Shown here piece after piece: positions 46,436 to 55,146 of a stretch of 64,000 nt of DNA. How positions within the stretch are numbered: position 1 is the first letter of the stretch; each line of letters opens with the position of its first letter. The notes beneath the pieces were generated by a model, which saw nothing but the letters and a program-made list of their open reading frames with translations, was not told the DNA's origin and did not search any database. The DNA comes from Lachnospiraceae bacterium (GTDB taxonomy: Bacteria; Bacillota; Clostridia; Lachnospirales; Lachnospiraceae), in the NCBI GenBank assembly GCA_015058015.1, contig SVDM01000001.1:310001-374000 (forward strand), in the 5' to 3' direction. The translations under genes and the position numbers were made by a program.

Positions 46436-48223
46436 TTATTTTTCTTTATAGAGCTCATCCGTAATCTCATAGATAGCCTTGGAATAATCAATAGGCTCTT
46501 TTATGGCAATAATCTCTCTGGCACGTTTTAGACCGATACCGTAATTGGACATAAGCTTGGTAGAAATCTTGTCTAATACAGCAGTGTACTGGTCCTTGAT
46601 ACCATACTCTTCCGCATCGGATAGTTCCTTATCGTACTGCTTAACACCATCAAGAAGTTCGTTTAATGCTTCCGGGTACATCTTAAGGCTGAAGAGATTC
46701 TCGAATGAATAGAAATGCTTGTATAACTTGTTCATGGTAACAATCTGATTCTGAAGATTCTCATCAGTCTCATTGACCTTCATACCCTTAATCTGGTTGT
46801 AGGCCTCCACATAATTACCGTTATTGAAAGCACCTCTTGCTTTTCCAATATTAATATTATATCCGAAGAATTTCAAGCCAAATATAAACAAAACAATAAT
46901 AGAAACAGCAAGAAGGAATATAAGGATGGTCTTAAGCTTGGGTAATGGCTTACCCTTTTCCTTAGGCTTATCTTCTTTTTCTTTCTTTGGTTTCTTCTCT
47001 TTCTTTTCTTTCTTGGGCTTGGCATCGGCTTTTGCTTTCTTCTTCTCAGCCTTTAATGCCTTCTTCTCCTCAGCAGCCTTCTTCTTCTCCTCTTTAAGAG
47101 CTGCTTTTTCTTCCTTGGTTAATTCCGGTTCATCATCATTATTGGCCGAATCAAGTATCGCCATAATAAAACCAAGAATACCGCCTCTTTTAGGCTTCTC
47201 TTCCTTGACTTCTTCCTCTGCCGGTTCATCACCGCCGCCGACTCCAAGTTCACTAAGGAGATCATCGGGAGAAGCATCGGAATCCATACTAAATGAATCC
47301 TCAAGACCTTCTAAACCCTCGAAGATATCTATACCTGAGCCATCATCTTCAGATGATAGCATATCCGCCAAATCATTAAGGTCATCATCACTGCTTACCA
47401 AGTTCTCCACCTGGCTGTCATCAGACATATCTGTTGCCGAGAATTCTTCAACCTCGTCAAAGAGACTGGCCAGTTCATCACTTACACCGCTATCATCAGT
47501 TGCAGGTTCGGGTGCAGGTTCAGACTCATCAAGACCTAGAGCATCTAAATCACCGTCTAAAGCTATATCTCCCATATCAGCCATAAGGTCTGCAGCGTCA
47601 TCAGATGCATCTGCAAGCATATCATCAGGCACATCTGCCGGCGCATCAGCAGGCAGATCTTCCGGCAAATCTTCAGGAACAGGTGCTTCCTCCTCAAGCC
47701 CTAGAGATGATAAATCAAGATCCAAATCACTCATATCCGCTATGGGTTCCTCCGGCATATCAGGAATATCAAGGCTTTCGGGTATGTCAGAAACTTCAGG
47801 CGCTTCAGGAGCTTCTTCACCGTCTAAGAATCCCATATCAAGAAGGTCTCCAAGGCCCAAGTCCTCATCTAGCGCAGCTGTAGGAGCAGGTTCTTCTGCC
47901 GGTTCAGGCTCAGATACCGGTTCGGGATCAGCTACCGATTCAGGCTCAGATGCCGGTTGGGGCTCCGGTGCCGGAGCGGGCGCAGGTTTTTGCGCACTCT
48001 CGCTATTCTTTGTGCGAAGATCAGAAATAGACGGGGTAGTCTGATCCATATAGCCTTCTACAAAGACATTATCAATGTCCTGTGCGAATTGCTCCATGAA
48101 CTCCTCGTCTTCAAGTTCCGGAAAATCTCCGTCAACCTCTTTCAAAAAATCTTCATCTGATGTATATTTGGACACCTGACCAAGTAGGCTCTCTAAGTAT
48201 TCTTCATTACTGTTTTTAGCCAT
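46436..48223 (-). CDS. Acidic single-pass membrane protein with helical extracytoplasmic domain
   Basis: I do not recognise this 595-residue protein as a named family. It starts at MAKNSNEEYLES after GGAGG. Residues 1-65 are acidic and helical, and 75-115 are a Pro/Glu/Ala repeat (PAPAPEP, EPEPAEEPAP). Residues 115-340 are very rich in Asp, Glu, Leu and Ala with recurring DLG and DMS segments, and 345-425 form a Lys/Glu-rich coiled coil. A membrane helix (ILIFLLAVSIIVLFIFGL) is followed by about 140 residues that look like helical repeats (AFNNGNYVEAYNQIKG, SLKMYPEALNELLDG), possibly TPR-like. Most of it is cytoplasmic and probably disordered. It is cotranscribed with hisH and hisF by spacing, but that says little about function. 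Confidence 0.75.
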   Translation of the reverse strand: MAKNSNEEYLESLLGQVSKYTSDEDFLKEVDGDFPELEDEEFMEQFAQDIDNVFVEGYMDQTTPSISDLRTKNSESAQKPAPAPAPEPQPASEPESVADPEPVSEPEPAEEPAPTAALDEDLGLGDLLDMGFLDGEEAPEAPEVSDIPESLDIPDMPEEPIADMSDLDLDLSSLGLEEEAPVPEDLPEDLPADAPADVPDDMLADASDDAADLMADMGDIALDGDLDALGLDESEPAPEPATDDSGVSDELASLFDEVEEFSATDMSDDSQVENLVSSDDDLNDLADMLSSEDDGSGIDIFEGLEGLEDSFSMDSDASPDDLLSELGVGGGDEPAEEEVKEEKPKRGGILGFIMAILDSANNDDEPELTKEEKAALKEEKKKAAEEKKALKAEKKKAKADAKPKKEKKEKKPKKEKEDKPKEKGKPLPKLKTILIFLLAVSIIVLFIFGLKFFGYNINIGKARGAFNNGNYVEAYNQIKGMKVNETDENLQNQIVTMNKLYKHFYSFENLFSLKMYPEALNELLDGVKQYDKELSDAEEYGIKDQYTAVLDKISTKLMSNYGIGLKRAREIIAIKEPIDYSKAIYEITDELYKEK

Positions 48224-48265
48224 ACGGTGCACCCTCCTGCAGTTACTTTCTATTTAACACGACAA

Positions 48266-48295
48266 TATCCCCATAAGCCAAAGCTCATGGGGATA
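48266..48295 (-). terminator. Probable terminator of cheV
   Basis: TATCCCCAT and AGC (48266-48278) pair with GCT and ATGGGGATA (48283-48295), with one mismatch, around CAAA. On the minus strand the tail is TTGTCGTGTT, only weakly T-rich. It starts 11 bases past the cheV stop. Confidence 0.6.
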
Positions 48296-48305
48296 AAATA
48301 AAGCT

Positions 48306-49220
48306 TTATGATTTCTTTCTGTATTTGGTAATAAGACCGTCAATCGCATCAACCAGCTTACCAATCTCAGGTTTTGTAAGCTGAGCATCAGCACCAAGCT
48401 GTTCGCCTTTTCTTCTCATTTCGTCATTAACAAGAGACGAGAAGATAATCAGCGGAATCTTGCTGATATCAGGATCCTCTTTACAAAGCTTTGTAAGGCG
48501 ATGTCCATCCATGATCGGCATCTCAATATCTGTTATAATACAAAATACTTTCTTGAACAGTTCACCCGCATCATACATCTCGCATATAGCATCCCAAGCT
48601 TCCTGTCCGTTAGGCTTAACAATCTGTTGTGTATAGCCTGCTTTTTTAAGACAGTCTGTGATAAGTTTACTAAGAAGGGGTGAATCCTCTGCAATAAGAA
48701 TCGGGCAGGATTTTCTATCCACATCTTCGTCAATCTGATCGATATCCGAAACACGAAGTCCGGTCTCGGGGCTGATATCCGTAACAATCTTCTCAAAGTC
48801 TAAGATAACGATAAGTTTATCATCAATCTTTATAACACCGGTTGAAACTCCGGCTTCTTCAGTATTTATTGTTGCATCGGGAGTAATAATATCGGCCCAT
48901 GATACTCTATGGATTCCGATAACGGAATCAACATGGAATGCAATATTCAATTTATTAAAGTTAGTAATGATAAACAATCCTTCTGATCCGTCTTCTTCAA
49001 GACCAATGCATCGTTTAAGATTGATAACGGAAATCATCAAATCTCTCGGCATAAAGATGCCTTCTACACACGGATGTGCATTCGGAACCGGAGTAATGGG
49101 CTGAAACGAAAGAATCTCTTTAATCTTCGCAACGTTTATTCCATAATGATTGGTTCCAAGAGTAAATTCCAGCACTTCAATTTCATTAGTACCACTCTCT
49201 AGCAAAATATTAGTATCCAT
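48306..49220 (-). CDS. cheV: Chemotaxis coupling protein CheV (CheW domain + receiver)
   Basis: The 304-residue protein has an N-terminal CheW-like coupling domain (EVLEFTLGTNHYGINVAKIKEIL ... GVIKIDDKLIVILDFEKIV). A C-terminal receiver domain has acidic residues in ILIAEDSPLL, the phosphoacceptor Asp in CIITDIEMPIMDG and the lysine in LTKPE. This is the CheV layout. CheV couples chemoreceptors to CheA and adjusts adaptation. Its presence implies a chemotaxis system, whose other parts lie outside the window apart from a possible CheY-like protein at 949-1314. ATG follows GGAGG. Confidence 0.93.
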   Translation of the reverse strand: MDTNILLESGTNEIEVLEFTLGTNHYGINVAKIKEILSFQPITPVPNAHPCVEGIFMPRDLMISVINLKRCIGLEEDGSEGLFIITNFNKLNIAFHVDSVIGIHRVSWADIITPDATINTEEAGVSTGVIKIDDKLIVILDFEKIVTDISPETGLRVSDIDQIDEDVDRKSCPILIAEDSPLLSKLITDCLKKAGYTQQIVKPNGQEAWDAICEMYDAGELFKKVFCIITDIEMPIMDGHRLTKLCKEDPDISKIPLIIFSSLVNDEMRRKGEQLGADAQLTKPEIGKLVDAIDGLITKYRKKS

Positions 49221-49384
49221 AAGACCTTCCTCCCTACGTGTCCTAATTATATTTAATATTAAAAAATACTAATTCAACATTTTAAATCATTATACCACAC
49301 ATAATTTCAAAATGACAGAAAAATTTGAATAATTTACAAAATTTTTTGTTTTTTCTGTCTAAAGAAAATTATTTCTCGGTGTTT

Positions 49385-50134
49385 TTAAGACTTAATCGGG
49401 GTATACCCTGTCATTCCATCCTTAGTTACCGAAAGAGTTACTTCCGACAGACTACCCGATACTTCCTTAGGAACATCAAATACAAGTATACAGTTGGTCT
49501 TCTGACCTGCTCCAAAAGCTGTGTTTTTGTCAAAAGATGCAATATCATTTGGAAGAAATGCAGTGGACATTGCCACAATACTCTTTCCATTGAATGATCC
49601 TTTAAACTTATACTTGCCTGACCTCAAATCACAGGTAATACTGTTACCGGTAGTATTGGTTATGGTAAAGTTCATTATAACAAGCTGTTTGCCGGGTGAA
49701 GCATTAACACTAAAGTAAGCTCCTTGGATATAATCCATAACCTCGTATCCGGTAAAAGCAAAGTCTAAACCATTAATTCCTATAGCCTCTGTCATAGAAA
49801 TGGCAGAATTGCTGGGAACAACTGCTCCGCTACCGCCTTCTCCGCCTTCGCCTTTACTTTCCTGACTGGAGCCACCGGAACTTTGTCCGGCTTCTCTTGA
49901 AGCCCTTCGTTCTGCAGCCTTACTCTCCTCTTCTGCCTTTTTCTTTTCAGCCTTAGCAAGCTCATCCTTGGATAGCAACAAAGTATTGTTATATCTTGAA
50001 TGCTTAACAAGGACATAAGAAGAATATTCAGATATCAGATTTTGCTCTTCACTTGTAAGTTTAACCACATGAACACAACCCGTCATGGAAAATACCAAAA
50101 GGGCTGTAATCAAAAGGCAAATCTTTTTTTTCAT
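49385..50134 (-). CDS. DUF4352-type lipoprotein
   Basis: The 249-residue protein starts at MKKKICLLIT, six bases after GGGTG. Its lipobox SMTGC gives a lipidated Cys 20. A Lys/Glu/Ala helix is followed by a Gly/Ser linker (residues 75-105). The C-terminal 130 residues form an immunoglobulin-like beta domain resembling DUF4352 (GKQLVIMNFTITNTTGNSI ... VFDVPKEVSGSLSEVTL). Such proteins are exposed on the outer face of the membrane and have no known catalytic role. It sits between cheV and the histidine kinase gene. Confidence 0.8.
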   Translation of the reverse strand: MKKKICLLITALLVFSMTGCVHVVKLTSEEQNLISEYSSYVLVKHSRYNNTLLLSKDELAKAEKKKAEEESKAAERRASREAGQSSGGSSQESKGEGGEGGSGAVVPSNSAISMTEAIGINGLDFAFTGYEVMDYIQGAYFSVNASPGKQLVIMNFTITNTTGNSITCDLRSGKYKFKGSFNGKSIVAMSTAFLPNDIASFDKNTAFGAGQKTNCILVFDVPKEVSGSLSEVTLSVTKDGMTGYTPIKS

Positions 50135-50236
50135 GTCAATCACCCGTAAAACCAGTAAAATCCCAGTTATTCACTTATATGTTAGCATTTCTTCATACTA
50201 ATGACAAGTGATTTATATACGTTTTTTAATACATTA

Positions 50237-51691
50237 TTAGCCATTATCAATCTCAAACCAAAAAATCACTCCATTGTCGCAATTCTTAACTCCGTAATTA
50301 TTGTTAAGGGCTTCCATAATGGCTTTAACAATAGATAAACCAAGGCCGCAGCCTCCAAACTCCCTGGTTCTGGCCTTGTCGGATTTATATAATTTAATCC
50401 ACAATTTATCCAATTCCTCATCCGGAATATTGTTGCCTGTATTAAATACCGAGATTCTGGTCTTATCCTCCATCTTTTCTGTTGTAACCGTAATAATGTT
50501 ATCATAATCCACATGATCAAAGGCGTTGGAGAGGTAATTGTTAAGAACCTCTTCCACCTTATAAGCATCGGACCATACCATGGCAGACCTTTCCCCTTTT
50601 GTGGTAATGGATACTCCCGCCTGCTTCATCTTTACGTCAAATGCCGCTACACGGCTATCTATAAGTTCCACCACATCAAAACGTTCCATGGAAAGCTCTT
50701 CCCTTCCCATCTCAAGGCGATTAAGATCAAGAAGCTGCCTTACCATATGGTTCATACGTCCGGATTCATCAATGATAATATCGCAGTATTCCTTCCTGCT
50801 TTCGGGGTCATCCGCTATCCCCTCTTTTAATCCTTCGGCATAACCTTGGATTAAGGCAATAGGTGTTTTTAGCTCATGGGAAACATTTCCCAGGAACTCT
50901 TTTCGCATCTCATCAATCTCGGTTTTTTCTTTAAGTTCATTCTCAAGGCTTAAATTGGCGCTTTTAAGCTGAGAGATATTCTCTTCAAGAGCGTGGGACA
51001 TCTTATTCATGTTATGACCTAATACGTCTATCTCGCCGCCGTATCCGGGCTGATACTTGGTATCAAAATCAAGTTCCGTCATCTTGGCGGATATAGCAGC
51101 CAGTTCTAATATAGGTTTGGTAATACTCTTAGATACCACAAAGACGATTATAACTCCCACAATAGCAGCAAGTGCAATGATAGAACCGGTAAATGTATTG
51201 GCAATAGCCACGCTTTCCCTTATACTTTCTACCGTTACTCTAAGCATGAGAAAATTCGAATCCGAAGCGGCACCTACAAGAACCATATATTCTGTCCCGT
51301 TTGCTTCATCCTTAATTGAAGATATGAAATAATCCTTATTATGAATTACCCCGTCTTCACCCTGGCGCAAAACAGCCTCAAAGAAGAGATTACGTAAAGG
51401 ATTTACATTGGAGGTTGAAGCATATTTAACCTTACCGCTTGCATCCAACAAAATTACAGATATCCCGGAATTGTTCATTACCTGCTCGAATTCCGATAGA
51501 ATATCCGCTTCATTGTCAGTCCGATTAAGAGTTGTTTGCATGTTGTAAAAATTTTTTTCCAGCATCTGTCTCTTCTTTGACAAATAAAACTTGTCAAATA
51601 ACAAAGAATTCGCCAGAATACAGATGCCGAAAGCCGCCAGCATAAGAATAGCAAAGATAGCCGGCAGCTTGTATCTGATGGATAGTTTCAT
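50237..51691 (-). CDS. Sensor histidine kinase
   Basis: The 484-residue protein has a membrane helix at residues 10-32, an extracytoplasmic sensor of about 130 residues, a second helix near 165-187 and a HAMP linker. HisKA follows with the phosphorylated histidine in NVSHELKTPIALIQGYAEG, then HATPase with the N box EEVLNNYLSNAFDH and G boxes SVFNTGNNIPDE and GGCGLGLSIVKAIM. It partners the regulator whose stop codon is three bases upstream. The overall layout is of the PhoR/VanS/ResE group. The signal is unknown. Confidence 0.93.
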   Translation of the reverse strand: MKLSIRYKLPAIFAILMLAAFGICILANSLLFDKFYLSKKRQMLEKNFYNMQTTLNRTDNEADILSEFEQVMNNSGISVILLDASGKVKYASTSNVNPLRNLFFEAVLRQGEDGVIHNKDYFISSIKDEANGTEYMVLVGAASDSNFLMLRVTVESIRESVAIANTFTGSIIALAAIVGVIIVFVVSKSITKPILELAAISAKMTELDFDTKYQPGYGGEIDVLGHNMNKMSHALEENISQLKSANLSLENELKEKTEIDEMRKEFLGNVSHELKTPIALIQGYAEGLKEGIADDPESRKEYCDIIIDESGRMNHMVRQLLDLNRLEMGREELSMERFDVVELIDSRVAAFDVKMKQAGVSITTKGERSAMVWSDAYKVEEVLNNYLSNAFDHVDYDNIITVTTEKMEDKTRISVFNTGNNIPDEELDKLWIKLYKSDKARTREFGGCGLGLSIVKAIMEALNNNYGVKNCDNGVIFWFEIDNG

Positions 51692-51694
51692 ATA

Positions 51695-52372
51695 TCAGTC
51701 CACCTCAAATTTGTAACCGATACCCCAGACGGTTTTTATATATTCCCCGTATTCACCCAGTTTGCTACGAAGCTTTTTCACATGGGTATCCACCGTTCTG
51801 GCGTCACCGAAATAATCATAATTCCAAACCTTATTAAGAATCTTCTCCCTTGAAAGCACCATGCCCGTATTCTCAATGAAGAATTCCAAAAGTTCAAACT
51901 CCTTAAGGCTTAATTCCAGAAAATCCTCATTAATCTTGGTGGTATGAGCATTCTTATCCATTGTAATTACTCCTGCCGTCAGGACATCATCCTTAACAAG
52001 GCCTTTGCTTCTACGTAACACAGCATCCACTCTGGCGCACAAGACCTTGGGGCTAAAGGGTTTGCTTATGTATTCATCAACGCCTAGTTCAAAGCCTTTT
52101 AACTCGTCGCTTTCTTCGCCGAGAGCTGTAAGCATTATAACCGGGACCTTGGATTCTCCTCTAATCTCCTTTAATACCGACCAGCCGTCAATCTTCGGCA
52201 TCATAACGTCTAAAAGAATAAGATCAATATCTTTGTCCTCATAGAAAATATCAAGGGCCGTAGATCCGTTATCCGCCTCTATGACAGTGTAATCTTCCTT
52301 CTCAAGGAAATCCCGAAGAAGCTTCCTCATTCTCGCTTCATCATCAACAATAAGTATCTTAGTTGTATCCAT
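51695..52372 (-). CDS. OmpR/PhoB-family response regulator
   Basis: The 225-residue protein has an N-terminal receiver (D10/D11, phosphoacceptor D55 in LLDVMMPK, Lys in SKPFSPK) and a C-terminal winged-helix DNA-binding domain (LTAGVITMDKNAHTTKIN ... TVDTHVKKLRSKLG). Members of this family bind direct repeats with an 11-base period, often in place of a -35 box. It is cotranscribed with the kinase (gap of three bases) and with the small membrane protein upstream (gap 11), downstream of coaX-coaBC. Confidence 0.95.
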   Translation of the reverse strand: MDTTKILIVDDEARMRKLLRDFLEKEDYTVIEADNGSTALDIFYEDKDIDLILLDVMMPKIDGWSVLKEIRGESKVPVIMLTALGEESDELKGFELGVDEYISKPFSPKVLCARVDAVLRRSKGLVKDDVLTAGVITMDKNAHTTKINEDFLELSLKEFELLEFFIENTGMVLSREKILNKVWNYDYFGDARTVDTHVKKLRSKLGEYGEYIKTVWGIGYKFEVD

Positions 52373-52383
52373 TATCTACCTCT

Positions 52384-52944
52384 TTAACTTGTTTTGTACG
52401 AATTTAAATTGTATTTCTTCTCGTATTCAAGAATTCTTTCTTCTCTTTGTTCCAGGTCTTTTTGCCATTCCTCGTACTTATTTATAATATTATTCTCATA
52501 GTTTATGATATTGGGGTTGTCACTGGTCATGGCAATAAAAAACATAGCAAAAACAGCCAATACCAGAATCAGGTTAATTATAAGGGAGTTACGAAACTTG
52601 CCCTTATAGTTTTTCTTATCCGGCATAGGCATTGGCCTTACCTGATTATCTGTTCTGGCAGATATCTCTTTTACAACCACATCATCCTTGATTTTAATTA
52701 CGAGAAGTTTATTCTTATCAACTCCGGGAGTAACCTTTAGCTCTTCACGAAGCTCTCTAAGATATGCTATGCCCACAGGTGTGGAAAGCATCTCTTCTCT
52801 AACCAACCTGTTATAAACATCCACCGCCTTCTCCGGCGAGATGCCTGCGATTCGCTCTCGTATGTATTTTACGGCCTGAACTTCCTTTTCAGCAGCTTCA
52901 GCCTCTTCCTGCGTTTTGAAATCAAATCCGTCTACAGTATACAT
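52384..52944 (-). CDS. Uncharacterised single-pass membrane protein
   Basis: I do not recognise this 186-residue protein. The ATG after GGGGTGG gives MYTVDGFDFKTQEEAEAAEKE. Residues 1-110 are soluble and helical (AVKYIRERIAGISPEKAVDVYNRLV ... TPVGIAYLRELREEL), residues about 123-145 form a membrane helix (NSLIINLILVLAVFAMFFIAM), and the rest is a Glu/Lys/Asn-rich coiled coil. The orientation is not clear. It lies between coaBC (gap 37) and the two-component genes (gap 11), so it could feed into the two-component system, but this is only a positional hint. Confidence 0.75.
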   Translation of the reverse strand: MYTVDGFDFKTQEEAEAAEKEVQAVKYIRERIAGISPEKAVDVYNRLVREEMLSTPVGIAYLRELREELKVTPGVDKNKLLVIKIKDDVVVKEISARTDNQVRPMPMPDKKNYKGKFRNSLIINLILVLAVFAMFFIAMTSDNPNIINYENNIINKYEEWQKDLEQREERILEYEKKYNLNSYKTS

Positions 52945-52981
52945 ATTCCACCCCAACCCCAAAAGAATTTATAATACCTGC

Positions 52982-54172
52982 TTACATTCTACTAATGATT
53001 TCATCAATTATCCTGACGGAAATATCATCTTTACTCATTATCTCAAGCTTTTTTACATCATCTTTAGTTATGATGGTTACGATATTGGTATCCGTTGCAA
53101 AACCGGCACCTTTATCCCTTAAAGAATTAGCCACAATCATATCAGCATTCTTCCTTGTAAGCTTGCCTTTTGCATTATCCACCAAATCTTCTGTCTCCAT
53201 GGCAAAACCGCATACGAACTGACCCGGTGATTTGTTCTCTCCCACAAAGGATAAGATATCTTTTGTTCTCTTAAAGGAAAGGCTCAAATCTCCTTCCTTC
53301 TTCTTAATCTTGTTATCGGCAACTGTTTCGGGAGTATAATCTGCAACCGCAGCAGCCATAATTACTATATCAGCCTGTTTATATCTGTCTTTTACCGCTT
53401 CAAACATGTCCTCCGCAGATAACACATCTGTCACATTAACAAAGGATGGCTTAGGTATTGCACATCTTCCTGATACAAGTTCCACATCCGCTCCTCTGTA
53501 GGCGCAAACCCTCGCTAAAGCATAACCCATTTTACCCGTGGAATGATTGGATATAAATCTCACCGGATCTATGGATTCCACTGTGGGCCCTGCAGTAATA
53601 AGAACCTTTTTACCCGCCAAATCCTTCCTGTATAAGACTTCCTTGTAGATATATGACAAAAGCACATCCTCAGCAGGAAGCTTACCTGCCCCTACGTCTC
53701 CACAGGCCAGTCTTCCGGAATCAGGCTCTATTATCTCAAAGCCGTAATGCTTTAACTTTTCTATATTATCCTGTGTAATAGGATTCTCGAACATGTTGGT
53801 ATTCATGGCCGGAGAAACTATTTTTTTACACTTGCAGGCAAGAACTGTTGTAGTAAGCATATCATCAGCTAAGCCACATGCAAGTTTTGCAATTACATTG
53901 GCGGTAGCCGGAGCAATAAGAACCACATCAGCGCTGTTAGCCAGGGAGATATGCTCAACCGAATATTGAAAGTTCCTGTCAAATGTATCCACCAGGCATT
54001 TATTGCCCGTTAACGTCTCAAATGTAATGGGATTAATGAAATTGGTGGCATTCTTTGTCATCATAACGGTGACATTGGCATGTTGCTTTACAAGGGCACT
54101 TGCCACGTTAGCCATCTTGTATGCTGCTATAGAGCCTGTTACTGCTAATACTATATTCTTATCCTTTAACAT
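52982..54172 (-). CDS. coaBC: Bifunctional phosphopantothenoylcysteine synthetase/decarboxylase
   Basis: CoaBC joins cysteine to 4'-phosphopantothenate using CTP and then decarboxylates the product with FMN, two steps of coenzyme A synthesis. The 396-residue protein has the N-terminal flavoprotein domain with TGSIAAYK, the active-site histidine in SVEHISLA, PAMNTNMFENP and the cysteine loop LACGDVGAGKLP. The CoaB domain follows from about residue 190 (LITAGPTVESIDPVRFISNHSTGKMG). ATG follows AAGGAGG. It is 11 bases after coaX. Confidence 0.96.
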   Translation of the reverse strand: MLKDKNIVLAVTGSIAAYKMANVASALVKQHANVTVMMTKNATNFINPITFETLTGNKCLVDTFDRNFQYSVEHISLANSADVVLIAPATANVIAKLACGLADDMLTTTVLACKCKKIVSPAMNTNMFENPITQDNIEKLKHYGFEIIEPDSGRLACGDVGAGKLPAEDVLLSYIYKEVLYRKDLAGKKVLITAGPTVESIDPVRFISNHSTGKMGYALARVCAYRGADVELVSGRCAIPKPSFVNVTDVLSAEDMFEAVKDRYKQADIVIMAAAVADYTPETVADNKIKKKEGDLSLSFKRTKDILSFVGENKSPGQFVCGFAMETEDLVDNAKGKLTRKNADMIVANSLRDKGAGFATDTNIVTIITKDDVKKLEIMSKDDISVRIIDEIISRM

Positions 54173-54183
54173 ACCGGCCCTCC

Positions 54184-54948
54184 TTACTTATTCTTGTAAA
54201 ATATGGCTTCAAGGCCAATCATTGATAATTCTTCATCTAACACTGCCGGTTCTTTGAGATACGGCATAATCTTTCCCGCGTGTATTCCGGTTATTATATG
54301 GGTTGTGCTAACCCCAAGTTCTTTTTCCATTCGCTCAATCAATCCGTCTATGCTTGCAGCTGCGCCTATTACAGTACCGCTTTGTAAGCATTCCACAGTA
54401 TTATGGCCTATTACCCTGTCAGTGCCTTTAAGACGAATCTGAGGCAACTGGGCCGTATGATGAACAAGGGCTTCAAGGCTTAAGTCAAGTCCTGCCATAA
54501 TGGTGCCGCCTATATAACATCCCTTTTCATCAATAACAGAGATAGTTGTTGCCGTCCCCATAAAAACTATAATAAGTGGTGCCTTATATTTCTTTAAACC
54601 ACCTGCCGCATTGGCAATAAGATCTGCTCCTACTGCGCCCGGATTGTCCATCTTAATATTAATACCACTTTTAAGTCCGGGACCCACAATCTTTATGGGC
54701 TTTGCAATAAGCTTATTTACAGCAGCTTTAATAATCTCCACCATGGGAGGAACCACTGAAGAAATAATAGTTCCTTCAATCTCCTCCGGATTAATGCCAT
54801 TTATCTCAAACATGGATTTTAGTTTGACTGCATACTCAAAATCCGTATATGTAATCTTCGTTGATACTCTCTCCGTAAACAGTATCTTACTGTCACGTAT
54901 GCAGCCGAGAACAGTATATGTATTTCCTATTTCAATCGCCAATATCAT
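54184..54948 (-). CDS. coaX: Type III pantothenate kinase
   Basis: CoaX phosphorylates pantothenate, the first step of coenzyme A synthesis, and unlike CoaA is not feedback-inhibited. The ATG giving MILAIEIGNTYTVLG (254 residues) is preferred; an 11-residue extension has no family match. The ASKHA signatures DIGN-like EIGNT at the N-terminus, GADLIANAAGGLKKYKAPLIIVFMGTATTISV, and GGTIMAGLDLS are typical of CoaX. It is followed by coaBC, giving pantothenate to phosphopantetheine in one operon. Confidence 0.95.
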   Translation of the reverse strand: MILAIEIGNTYTVLGCIRDSKILFTERVSTKITYTDFEYAVKLKSMFEINGINPEEIEGTIISSVVPPMVEIIKAAVNKLIAKPIKIVGPGLKSGINIKMDNPGAVGADLIANAAGGLKKYKAPLIIVFMGTATTISVIDEKGCYIGGTIMAGLDLSLEALVHHTAQLPQIRLKGTDRVIGHNTVECLQSGTVIGAAASIDGLIERMEKELGVSTTHIITGIHAGKIMPYLKEPAVLDEELSMIGLEAIFYKNK

Positions 54949-55030
54949 GTCCGTCTCTTCTTTCTGTAAAAACTTTATCACTACATCCTTAATTTGACCT
55001 AAAGATGCCCTATTTCTTTAATAATAATAC

Positions 55031-55095
55031 AAAACGCGCAGATAAAACATATAAATCATCAAATTTTTGTGATAAACAATACGTTAAATCTGCGC
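55031..55095 (-). terminator. Possible terminator of the ECF S-component gene
   Basis: GCGCAGAT (55036-55043) and ATCTGCGC (55088-55095) form an 8-bp stem with a long, AT-rich interior that can fold further. The tail on the minus strand is GTTTTGTATTATT. The long loop makes this uncertain. Confidence 0.45.
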
Positions 55096-55146
55096 ATTTT
55101 AATGTAAATGTATATTTGGCAAATTAATTTCAGTTATAGGTCTCTC

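Noticed and set aside
46824..48044. 406-residue Ser/Pro/Gly-rich open frame on the plus strand
   Set aside because: It is antisense to the Asp/Glu/Pro-rich membrane protein gene; the biased codons there (GAT, GAA, CCT) produce a stop-free complement. It has no ribosome binding site and a simple-composition product.
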